Source: Fidelibacterota bacterium (GTDB lineage: Bacteria > Fidelibacterota > Marinisomatia > Marinisomatales > UBA1611). Taken from it: a stretch of DNA of 9,539 nucleotides. Below, one piece after another: positions 1-6,793 of the stretch. The stretch is from NCBI GenBank assembly GCA_012964275.1, contig DTUG01000164.1, forward strand, positions 1 through 9,539, written 5' to 3'. The notes beneath the pieces were generated by a model. The model ran no database searches. It was not told where the DNA came from and saw only the letters and a program-made list of their open reading frames with translations. The translations under genes and the position numbers were made by a program. Every line of letters starts with the position of its first letter. Position 1 is the first letter of the stretch.

Positions 1-889
1 TTTTTCTGCAGCTTGGCAAATCTGCGCTCTATATACTTGATCGTATTGTGATAATAGGACACGTCTACAATCGGGTCGCTCTCATTTTCCATCTTCAGCT
101 CGACAATGGTCAGCTGTTTCCCCTGTTTACCGCTGGAGTAGATGTATGGGCCCCCTTTTTCCTGGGGCATGTTAGGCCGGGTCAGCATGGTGCTGCCGCT
201 GACAAAAATAAAGACTCATAGTTTTTCCGATTTGTGTTTACAAGCATTACAAGTATATCAACCTGTGCTTTTAATTTTTTTAAAAATGAACGGCCGGTTT
301 CCAGGTAATCATCCGCTGTTACGGTTGTCATAGTATCCGGCAGCATGCTGGTCAAACCGATGATCCCGACATTGAAGTGGCCCCGCTGAACGATCCGGTA
401 TGGATCAAAAAGCAGGTCTTTGCCCTTTTTGTCACGAAGATTGGCTGAAATGAACGGGATGGATGTGCTCCCTGCTCTCTCTTTCAGGAACGAAAGGCCG
501 CAAAGCAGTTCATACCGGCCGACATTAATAGCTTCACAGCCGATCTTTTCATACCCTTCCAGGATAGCGCTGGCGCGATACTGTTCCGACACAATATTGC
601 TGTCGTTTATATGGGTGTTTAAAAAGAATAGGTCGCCAGAGTCTAAGATCAGCGGATCTTCACCCGCCCGGCGAAGCTCCTGGATCGTGACCAGTTTCCT
701 GGACAGACCGCCCAGGGGATTCTTTGGTCACCCGCACGGATCGAGCTGACCACGAACATTGCCGGTGACCACCATCTTCAGGTGGTCCTGCCCCAGAATA
801 GTGGAGCCGCCCCAGAACATTGGAGCCCAGCCTGTCAAAAGACAAAGGAAAAGGATTCGAATAGACTGTTTCCAAATGATCATGGTCAT
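1..889 (-). CDS. Putative selenocysteine-containing secreted metallophosphatase-fold protein (5'-nucleotidase/UshA-like), 3' end outside window, frame change near 185-220
   Basis: Seen: from ATG 889 (an alternative ATG is at 883) the frame gives a basic start and hydrophobic signal segment (residues about 7-33). It continues GNVRGQLDPCG, then TGA (codon 54), then PKNPLGGLSRK, LILDSGDLFF (80-89), AINVGRYELLCGLSFLKE (about 120-137) and PFISANL, and on to residue 235, where a second TGA (182-184) closes it. The -1 frame then supplies the expected continuation (FVSGSTMLTRPNMPQEKGG, then YSSGKQGKQL) and stays open to base 1. Known: secreted calcineurin-like/5'-nucleotidase proteins of one subfamily carry a P-C-G-C...LGGLARR motif near the N-terminus and a NVG..DL..GL.FL motif further on. 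Here the second Cys of CGC is the TGA. Inferred: UGA is read as Sec, giving a C-G-U redox motif. The usual D-x-H and GN[H/D] metal ligands are not evident, so a redox or binding role is as likely as hydrolysis. A pseudogene remains possible because of the frame change. The start has only a weak AAAGAAA-type ribosome site. Confidence 0.72.
688..730 (-). promoter_or_regulatory. Candidate bacterial SECIS element directing Sec insertion at UGA 728-730
   Basis: Seen on the minus strand: the UGA occupies 730-728. CCUGGGC (716-710) pairs with GUCCAGG (704-698) as a 7-bp stem with one G-U pair, leaving a 5-nt apical loop GGUCU (709-705). There are 18 nt between UGA and the loop. A lower helix UGACCA (730-725) pairs with UGGUCA (693-688), separated from the upper stem by an asymmetric internal loop (724-717 against 697-694). 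Known: bacterial SECIS elements sit immediately 3' of the UGA inside the coding region, with a short stem and a small loop whose first bases include G. From memory, E. coli fdhF has a GGUC loop 18 nt after its UGA. The fit was made by eye, not by a folding program. Part of the loop sequence is dictated by the conserved LGGL residues, but the pairing arm GUCCAGG and the lower helix are not forced by the protein motif. Confidence 0.72.
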
Positions 890-991
890 ATGGCTTTGTT
901 TCTTTATTTGGCTGAACTATTCTTTTAAATATGCTCTTTAATTATATATAGGAACAACAGGCGGTTTGTACAGGCGTGCGACTCCTGGCGA
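890..991 (-). promoter_or_regulatory. Intergenic leader of the putative selenoprotein gene, possible promoter
   Basis: This 102-nt gap between the LPP20 gene stop and ATG 889 is AT-rich in its downstream half. On the minus strand a TATAAT-like box is visible at 946-941, about 52 nt before the start codon, but nothing resembling TTGACA is seen 16-18 nt upstream of it. No hairpin followed by a U-tract is seen, so read-through from the envelope cluster is possible. The wider gap and the TATAAT box suggest the gene may also have its own promoter. Confidence 0.25.
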
Positions 992-1849
992 TTAATCCAG
1001 TACAAACATGACCCTGCAGTTCTTAAGCACGCCGGCAGTATTATCCGCGTTTGAAACCTTACCCGCATCCACATTACTGATCACCAGATCCGCGCTTGCA
1101 GTTCCGGAAGCGGATGCTGCCCGAAAAACCATTGGATTACCCTGGACCCGTGAATCAGCCTGGGCTTTTTCCAGAGACTTGGCATAGCCCACCACACCAT
1201 TAGCGGCTGCATAATCGCGACTGTACTGGCCCGGACCATAGACCACGCTGCCATTCTGATTCAGGATGCGGGGCGACATGGCGGGCCTCAGGCCCAGCCC
1301 TGTCCCATCAATAATGATGCCGGTAATTCCTCCTGATGCGGGTGCCGGTGCGACTGCGGAAGGAGATGGAGCTGTTTGTGATAACACAGGTGCTGTTGCT
1401 ACTGTACCGGCCGCAATGGGGGGAGCTGCAGCCATAGGCAACAGCACATGCGAAATATTATTCATGCTTACTTCATAGACCACTTCCACCGATGTGTCGC
1501 TCAGATAGCGGGGGTCACCCACCTGGCGGGCACCACGTATAGCACCCTGCACCTGGGTCTTGATCATATCATCAAACATGGCTCCGGACACGGTGGTCTC
1601 AGACGTCACATTCACACCATTGACAATCTCAATGAGCTGACGCAGAGCATCCTGCTTAGCGATGCGCATGGCTGCCCGCCGTGCCTGGCCGGCATTGATC
1701 ACATTTTCCGGAATAAACCCTAGACCGGTAGCCTGAATGGTGCGATCGGTGAAATTGACCGAACCGCGGTCAAAAACCTCCCCAACAAAATCCTGCTGGG
1801 CCACTAGCAGGGAAACTAGACAGATAGATAATAACCGGCGTTTATTCAT
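992..1849 (-). CDS. Secreted LPP20-family (FlgP-like) envelope protein
   Basis: A 285-residue protein. I place the start at ATG 1849 because GGAGAA (1861-1856) lies 6 nt upstream; an in-frame TTG at 1855 would put the ribosome site too close. The N-terminus is MNKRR followed by a hydrophobic stretch ending near LLVAQQ, a signal peptide with no lipobox Cys at its end, so it is probably periplasmic or outer-membrane associated rather than a lipoprotein. The first half has the LPP20-like pattern of regularly spaced Ala, with ARRAAMRIAKQDALRQLIE, then GVNVTSETTV and a strand VEVVYEVSM. An Ala/Pro-rich linker follows (about residues 140-170). The C-terminal half starts GIIIDGTGLGLRPAMSPRIL and includes VVYGPGQYS, a module I have seen attached to LPP20 domains in other diderms. 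Vibrio FlgP belongs to the LPP20 family, but no flagellar genes are visible here. The gene lies 16 nt after the FlgT-like gene, so the two are probably co-transcribed and act in the same envelope assembly. The family call is by eye. Confidence 0.75.
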   Translation of the reverse strand: MNKRRLLSICLVSLLVAQQDFVGEVFDRGSVNFTDRTIQATGLGFIPENVINAGQARRAAMRIAKQDALRQLIEIVNGVNVTSETTVSGAMFDDMIKTQVQGAIRGARQVGDPRYLSDTSVEVVYEVSMNNISHVLLPMAAAPPIAAGTVATAPVLSQTAPSPSAVAPAPASGGITGIIIDGTGLGLRPAMSPRILNQNGSVVYGPGQYSRDYAAANGVVGYAKSLEKAQADSRVQGNPMVFRAASASGTASADLVISNVDAGKVSNADNTAGVLKNCRVMFVLD

Positions 1850-1865
1850 AAGCAATTCTCCAAAA

Positions 1866-3002
1866 TTACGGCACTACTTCCGCGGTAATGCGGTTGCCGG
1901 TGATCCCGGTGACTTTAAAATTAAGCCCGTCGGGAGACGTCTTGCTCAGCCCCATAGCCAGGTCCATGGACTTCCCTTCAAATTCCACTTCATATTCCGC
2001 CACGCCGTCGTTCAGGCTCTTTGCGTACGCATTGCGCACCCCGCTCACTGTCTGGGCCTTTAAAAAAGACTCGAACATGGTATAGGACATGAAATCGGCA
2101 TTCTTAAGCACAATAAAAGCTTTGATGAAGTTTGACTGCTGAGTGCTCCATTTTTCGATCAGCTGGCGAATGATCTCGGTTCCGAGTTTTCCGGCTGCTT
2201 CGTTCATGGCGTTCACGCCGGCCGTTGATGGAGATATATGGGGTTTCTTACCGTGCGCATTGGGCACCACAGCCAGGATATCTCCCGTATCCACCCGAAC
2301 GATCTTGCCATTAATGTCTGCCTGTCCCGATGTCATATTGTAGAACTTACCGCCGGATGAGATCTTTGCCGTACCGATCACTATGATATCCGCTCCCAGC
2401 TGGCCGGCTACTTTTGCTGCCGCTGAAACATTTCCTGCCAGAGCGTCTTCATAGTCGGGTTTCCCCTTAAGGGCCTGGACCAGTTGCCGATCAATAACAT
2501 CAAACCCTTTATCATAGAACTGGCTTAGTAATTTTGTTTCAGCAAAATCTGTGGGTGTATTGTCGATCAGGTTTTCTTCTCGGACAAGAAAAATGACGCG
2601 CGGACGGTTCATAGAATTGAGTAGCGTCTGCAGCGCTGCTTCGTCCTGCATCACTTCATCCAGGATGGCTGTGACTTCTGCAGAGATGGTCACTTCCCAA
2701 TTACCGTCAGGGCCTTGGCTCTCATTGACCACTTTAAACGTTTTCACGAAACCCTGGGCCTTGGAATAGATGTTATCCGTCAGTGTGGTGGCAGTTACAA
2801 CGGTCTCCGATGAGATATAGGCTCCCAGTCCCACTTCCACCGCATCGCGCTTGGCCTGTTCGATGGCGGCATCCTTGGTCAGCCCATAGCCGACACCTTC
2901 TACGCTCTCTCCTAAAAGCAATGCTGATCCCAAAGACATGAATATAAATAGACGTGTCAGCCATCTAATGTTGTCGGATGGTGATCTAAAATATTTTTCC
3001 AT
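1866..3002 (-). CDS. FlgT-like secreted envelope protein (LPP20-like N domain, CsgG/TolB-N-like middle domain)
   Basis: A 378-residue protein. Residues about 15-31 form a hydrophobic signal segment after a basic, polar N-terminus. Residues about 32-115 show the FlgT N-domain pattern: GVGYG, then DAAIEQAKRDAVEVGLGAY, SSETVV, a D-N-I-Y-S-K-A-Q-G-F-V segment, and a closing strand pair NWEVTISAEV. Residues about 132-250 look like a CsgG/TolB N-terminal fold: RPRVIFLV, ETKLLSQFYDKGFDVIDRQ, GADIIVIGTAKI. The C-terminal part (about 305-378) has the pattern GVRNAYAKSLNDGVAEYEVEF followed by DLAMGL, typical of repeat modules in the same protein class. In Vibrio, FlgT with FlgO and FlgP builds the outer-membrane flagellar ring; here the arrangement recalls that pair without a flagellar context. 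It starts 12 nt after the SLH lipoprotein gene stop. No good Shine-Dalgarno site is seen before ATG 3002, so translation may depend on coupling. Assignment is by domain pattern only. Confidence 0.7.
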   Translation of the reverse strand: MEKYFRSPSDNIRWLTRLFIFMSLGSALLLGESVEGVGYGLTKDAAIEQAKRDAVEVGLGAYISSETVVTATTLTDNIYSKAQGFVKTFKVVNESQGPDGNWEVTISAEVTAILDEVMQDEAALQTLLNSMNRPRVIFLVREENLIDNTPTDFAETKLLSQFYDKGFDVIDRQLVQALKGKPDYEDALAGNVSAAAKVAGQLGADIIVIGTAKISSGGKFYNMTSGQADINGKIVRVDTGDILAVVPNAHGKKPHISPSTAGVNAMNEAAGKLGTEIIRQLIEKWSTQQSNFIKAFIVLKNADFMSYTMFESFLKAQTVSGVRNAYAKSLNDGVAEYEVEFEGKSMDLAMGLSKTSPDGLNFKVTGITGNRITAEVVP

Positions 3003-3014
3003 GATATGAATAAA

Positions 3015-4163
3015 CTAAAATGTGATGCGCAGTGCGTTCTGGAAGGTTCTGATACTTAACAGTGCATCAGCGCCGGAGACTGGTCCTACGGCATCAAAGC
3101 GCCCGGTCACAACATTGGCCTGCATAATGCCCCGCTCAGCGCAGATGGCCATGGCGTTATAGGCCGGGTGGCTGCTGGACACATCTCCAAAACGGGATGG
3201 GCTTTCGCCAAAATAACGGGTCTCTAAGCCGGGGTCTCCGGTAACAAGTACCAGCAGGCGCTGGACGGCAAGGGCATATTCCGCCCGGTTCACCGGTTCA
3301 TCCGGATAAAAAGGCTGTCCGGGACCGCCTTCAAGGATACCATAGCGGGACATTTCATTGATCCAGACTTCCGCCCAGTGTCCTTTTGAATCGGTGGGGT
3401 TTCCGGCTTCGGTCCCTGCGGCCGCCATTTCCGCCGGCGTCTGAAAACCTCCGGCTGGTTTCGATTGGCGAGACATCAGCTCGCTGATTTTAAGTTCTTC
3501 GGCAAAAAGCACTGCCAGGTCCGCCCGGGTAATTTTTTCATAGAGAGCAACCTTTTTCCCCTGGGGTGTTCCCGGCATGGCCCGAACTATTTTCTGGCTA
3601 AGCTGCCACATCCTGTCAGCTCGGCCTGAATACTCTCCCTTCATCTCTACCACCCGGCGAAAATAGTCTTCTGCTTCAGAAAATTCGTACCTGTATAGCT
3701 GCATCTCACCCGTGTAATAGAGTGCTCCTTCGTGGTCCTTTTTTCTTTTCAGGGCTTTTTTCAGCAGCTTCTCGGCGTTTTTATACCATCTTTTCTCTTC
3801 GTTTCTCATGGTGATCCACACCCGAGCACAAAGTGTAAAAACATCCGGGTCTTTATCGGCCATTCCTTCGGCCTTATTTACAAACTTTTTAGCATCCTTC
3901 GTATTTCCCAGGTAGGCGTGGGCCAACCCCAGGCCGCCATAACCGGGCACAAATTTCTTATCCAGGTCCACGGCCCGCTGAAAGGACGTTAGTGCATCTG
4001 AATACTGGTTCATTTCTATCTGGCGCATACCGGCCTTGTAATGGTATTCGGGGGTATCAACATCGCTTTTTGGTTTTGTGGTGCAGGAAGAAACAACAAG
4101 CACAACCAGGAGACATAAATAATAAAGAGTGTGTTTATAATTGAGAATGTGTGAATGCTTCAT
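3015..4163 (-). CDS. Lipoprotein with TPR repeats and C-terminal SLH domains
   Basis: A 382-residue protein. A hydrophobic signal (about residues 12-26) ends in the lipobox VVSSC with Cys27 as the predicted acylation site. Residues about 38-185 hold TPR-type helical repeats, clearest in HYKAGMRQIEMNQYSDALTS with its continuation and in GALYYTGEMQLYRYEFSEAE. After a linker rich in Gly, Ala and Pro come S-layer-homology modules: a partial one around 209-224 (KITRADLAVLFAEEL), one at about 257-305 (GHWAEVWINEMSRYGILEGG, then FYPDEPVNRAEYALAVQRL) and one at about 323-378 (FGDVSSSHPAYNAMAICAERG). SLH domains bind the cell wall in many bacteria, so a lipid-anchored SLH protein could bridge outer membrane and peptidoglycan, with the TPR part recruiting partners; that role is inferred. 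AGAG-type purines 4-5 nt upstream support ATG 4163. It is the first gene of a three-gene cluster with the FlgT-like and LPP20 genes. Confidence 0.8.
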   Translation of the reverse strand: MKHSHILNYKHTLYYLCLLVVLVVSSCTTKPKSDVDTPEYHYKAGMRQIEMNQYSDALTSFQRAVDLDKKFVPGYGGLGLAHAYLGNTKDAKKFVNKAEGMADKDPDVFTLCARVWITMRNEEKRWYKNAEKLLKKALKRKKDHEGALYYTGEMQLYRYEFSEAEDYFRRVVEMKGEYSGRADRMWQLSQKIVRAMPGTPQGKKVALYEKITRADLAVLFAEELKISELMSRQSKPAGGFQTPAEMAAAGTEAGNPTDSKGHWAEVWINEMSRYGILEGGPGQPFYPDEPVNRAEYALAVQRLLVLVTGDPGLETRYFGESPSRFGDVSSSHPAYNAMAICAERGIMQANVVTGRFDAVGPVSGADALLSIRTFQNALRITF

Positions 4164-4234
4164 TGTGCTCTCTTGAAAATTACTTCAAAAACATTATTTT
4201 AGATATTTTAATATAATCATGGGGCCCTTCCTGT
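4164..4234 (-). promoter_or_regulatory. 71-nt AT-rich spacer before the lipoprotein cluster, possible promoter
   Basis: The gap between the cyclase stop and the lipoprotein start contains a long A/T stretch (about 4185-4220) with several TATATT/TAAAAT-like boxes on the minus strand, but no convincing -35 partner. An ATG preceded by GGAAGG lies in the spacer but opens only eight codons, so I do not call a gene. No terminator hairpin with a U-tract is visible. The envelope cluster may have its own promoter here or be read through from the FecR-cyclase unit. Confidence 0.2.
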
Positions 4235-6781
4235 TTATTTCTTTGATGTAAGTATCCAAACCCTGTCCCAGTCATCACCGGGCGGATTTTTCTTAAGATG
4301 GATACACCTTTCTGAATATACCTTACTGGGATTTGTCTTCCGTCCAGGAAACATGTCTTCCAGTTTTTCTACAGACTCAAAAGCATTCCGGGCCTGGTCC
4401 CATTCCTGTTTCCTGTATAATTTCAGGGCATCATGAAACTGGGGCAGCAGTTCCTTATATATATCCGGTTCCTGATCTTTTTCTGCGATCAGTTCATAGG
4501 TCTGAATGGGTTCAGATCTTCCTATCACAATAACCTTGTCCAGTTCACGAACTGCCAGCCGATCTTTGGCGGCCTTATAGGTGTCTTCTGAGATCTGAAT
4601 ATAGACGCCATACTGCTTTGCCGATGCTTCAAGGCGGGCAGCCAGGTTTACGGTGTCGCCCATCATGGTATAGTTCATGCGCTGGGTGGAGCCCATGTTG
4701 CCTGTTACCATGGGCCCGGTGTGGATTCCGATCCGGTTTTGCATAGCGTGCACCCGCTCTGGCCAGCGATCTCCCTCCGATTCCCATCTCTGTCTTAGGA
4801 CATCAAGCTGCGCCTGCATTTTGAGAGCTGTTTTGCAGGCCCAGTACTCATGTTCTTCCACGGGCATGGGGGCACCAAAAAAGGCTACAATAGCATCGCC
4901 AATATATTTATCCAGGGTGCCCTGGTTGTCCAATAAAATCGTGGTCATGTCTGTCAGGTAACTATTCAGGAGTTCCACCAGGTCGGTGGCGGTCATTTCT
5001 TCTGAGAAAGCGGAGAAGCTCTGTATGTCCGTAAAAAATGCTGTGTTGATCGCTTCATTCCCACCCAGTTTTGGCTCTTCTTTATTCTCAACCATCTGTT
5101 CAATAAGCTTCGGAGAAATATAAGCTGAAAACGTTTTTTTCAAAAACCGCTTATCCTTATCCATAACCAAAAATGTATAAGAAAAAACGCCGAGCTGGGC
5201 CAGTACCATCGATATCGTGGGCCGCACCACTTCCCACATGACCCTGTACTCCAAAAATTGTCCATAAGTAAAAACAAGCCAAAATCCCACACCGGCACCC
5301 AACACCAGAAAACCCCAGAACGGTTTTGTTGGGTATGCGCTCAATACACCTATTAATAAGGAGATCAGTATAATTGATAAAAAATTCTTCCCGGATGACG
5401 TGGGTGTTACAAACTCGTTCTGGAGAATGCTTTGCATCACGTTGGCGTGGATCTCCACTCCGGGAAACGTTTCCTGAACCGGAGTATTGCGTAAATCAAA
5501 AAGGCCCGCCAGTGATGTGCCCACAATGGCCACCTTATCCTGCCAATAATTAGGGGGCAGCATTTCCGGGTCAAAGCAGTACATATAGGACAGGTAATAA
5601 AATGTCTTGGACGGGCCATAGAAATTGATATACATGTTGCCATTGTCATCAATGGGAATTTCCCGGACCACTGCTCCGGTCGTGTCAGACAGGCGAAGAC
5701 GGTTGTTCTCAAAATCATAATCAAAACCATCAGCAGGTATACCCAAAATATCCATCACTGCCGCCATCACAATAGTTGGATAAACATGCTGCGGCCCTTT
5801 GAAATAGATTGCTGTGGGAGCCCGGCGGGTAAGACCATCCGTGTCCTGCGGCAAATCAACGGAACCATTCCGCCGGGCAACAGAAAGTAGCTCCACATGT
5901 TTATTGCCAATGCGGTCTCTTGTTGGAAGCCGCACTGCATCTTCCAGCGGTATGATGATCAGATGATCTGGGCGGGTGTACCCTTCTGGCTCAGAGTCCA
6001 TCTTATAGAGAAAATTGAGCGAGTCTTCGTTCTCAAAATATAGAGCGTGGTATACCCTGTCACTGCTGTTTGTAGACAATATAATGCGGGCCGGGTCGTT
6101 ACTTTTAAGAAACTGCTGGGCGGCTCCCGCGATTGCTTCGTCAGAGAGCGGAGCAACTGATGCTATGGCGTTTACCAGGTCATAGTTATTGGTGTTCTCC
6201 GGGTCGAAGATAATATCAAATATGAGCGCTTTCGGTTTGATGATGTTTGCAGAGTCAACAAAATATCCTTCTCCGTTTGAACCGTCCGTAAAGATAGGCA
6301 CAACAACAAAATTATAATTGTCCCAGGCTTCTTTTCCGGGAATGAAGTGCGTCACATCGTAGGTGTCGCCCATGTACTCGAACTCAGCCTGATGATCATC
6401 CTGCGCCTGCCTGAAAATCTGGTAATACTCTACATCCTTTTCATTACCTGGCGGTGACCACTGTATCTCAAGCGAGTTTGTTACCACATCAATAAGCTGA
6501 CCATGGTAAGCCTGGGGCCAGTTGTAGAATCGGCCCAGGCCGCCATCTTCCACGGGACTAATGGACATATCATCAATATCAATGACGATCACATCTTCGA
6601 TGGATGCTTCTTCGCTGAAAGATGCACGGGCCTTCATGCGGGTATCATAAGACCTGTTTTCATAACCATCCATCAGTCCTGTAACAACAGATTCGGGGAT
6701 GCGGGTGCCAAAATGAATCAGGAATGAAGCGACCGCGCCTGCCAGCAGGCCTGCCAGCATTCTTTTTTGCCGATCAGACAT
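4235..6781 (-). CDS. Membrane adenylate cyclase, class III, with CHASE2 sensor domain
   Basis: An 848-residue protein predicted to make cAMP in response to an extracytoplasmic signal. Order: an N-terminal membrane segment (about residues 7-25); a CHASE2 domain from DTRMKARASF through VIVIDIDDMS and on to about residue 460, including FPGVEIHANVMQSIL; three membrane segments (about 465-483, 488-508, 520-545); a cytoplasmic class III cyclase domain; and a helical C-terminal tail (about 765-848) with a TPR-like motif (ALKLYRKQEWDQARNAFES). Catalytic residues are present: metal-binding Asp in FFTDIQSFS (about 584) and in KYIGDAIVAFFGAP (about 629), adenine-specifying Lys in LDKYIGD (about 625) with Thr in MNYTMMGD, and the transition-state Asn/Arg in VNLAARLE (about 711). 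The Lys/Thr pair favours ATP over GTP. Residues about 100-178 interrupt CHASE2 with a fibronectin-III-like insert. The gene begins 12 nt after the FecR gene, which points to co-transcription and to a sensory pair. Confidence 0.93.
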   Translation of the reverse strand: MSDRQKRMLAGLLAGAVASFLIHFGTRIPESVVTGLMDGYENRSYDTRMKARASFSEEASIEDVIVIDIDDMSISPVEDGGLGRFYNWPQAYHGQLIDVVTNSLEIQWSPPGNEKDVEYYQIFRQAQDDHQAEFEYMGDTYDVTHFIPGKEAWDNYNFVVVPIFTDGSNGEGYFVDSANIIKPKALIFDIIFDPENTNNYDLVNAIASVAPLSDEAIAGAAQQFLKSNDPARIILSTNSSDRVYHALYFENEDSLNFLYKMDSEPEGYTRPDHLIIIPLEDAVRLPTRDRIGNKHVELLSVARRNGSVDLPQDTDGLTRRAPTAIYFKGPQHVYPTIVMAAVMDILGIPADGFDYDFENNRLRLSDTTGAVVREIPIDDNGNMYINFYGPSKTFYYLSYMYCFDPEMLPPNYWQDKVAIVGTSLAGLFDLRNTPVQETFPGVEIHANVMQSILQNEFVTPTSSGKNFLSIILISLLIGVLSAYPTKPFWGFLVLGAGVGFWLVFTYGQFLEYRVMWEVVRPTISMVLAQLGVFSYTFLVMDKDKRFLKKTFSAYISPKLIEQMVENKEEPKLGGNEAINTAFFTDIQSFSAFSEEMTATDLVELLNSYLTDMTTILLDNQGTLDKYIGDAIVAFFGAPMPVEEHEYWACKTALKMQAQLDVLRQRWESEGDRWPERVHAMQNRIGIHTGPMVTGNMGSTQRMNYTMMGDTVNLAARLEASAKQYGVYIQISEDTYKAAKDRLAVRELDKVIVIGRSEPIQTYELIAEKDQEPDIYKELLPQFHDALKLYRKQEWDQARNAFESVEKLEDMFPGRKTNPSKVYSERCIHLKKNPPGDDWDRVWILTSKK

Positions 6782-6793
6782 TTAGCTGCTCAA

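Noticed and set aside
182..184. Second in-frame UGA after A-P-C in the metallophosphatase-like gene, as another selenocysteine codon
   Set aside because: Reading through gives a sequence unlike the family and another TGA about 25 codons later, whereas the -1 frame gives the expected family continuation. I saw no hairpin like that at 728-730.
660..875. A 71-codon minus-strand frame over the 5' part of the metallophosphatase-like gene
   Set aside because: It is out of phase with the signal peptide and PCG...LGGL motifs, and its product has no family features; it is a shadow frame.
1850..1855. TTG start at 1855 for the LPP20 protein
   Set aside because: GGAGAA would end immediately before it, while ATG 1849 has a normal 6-nt spacing.
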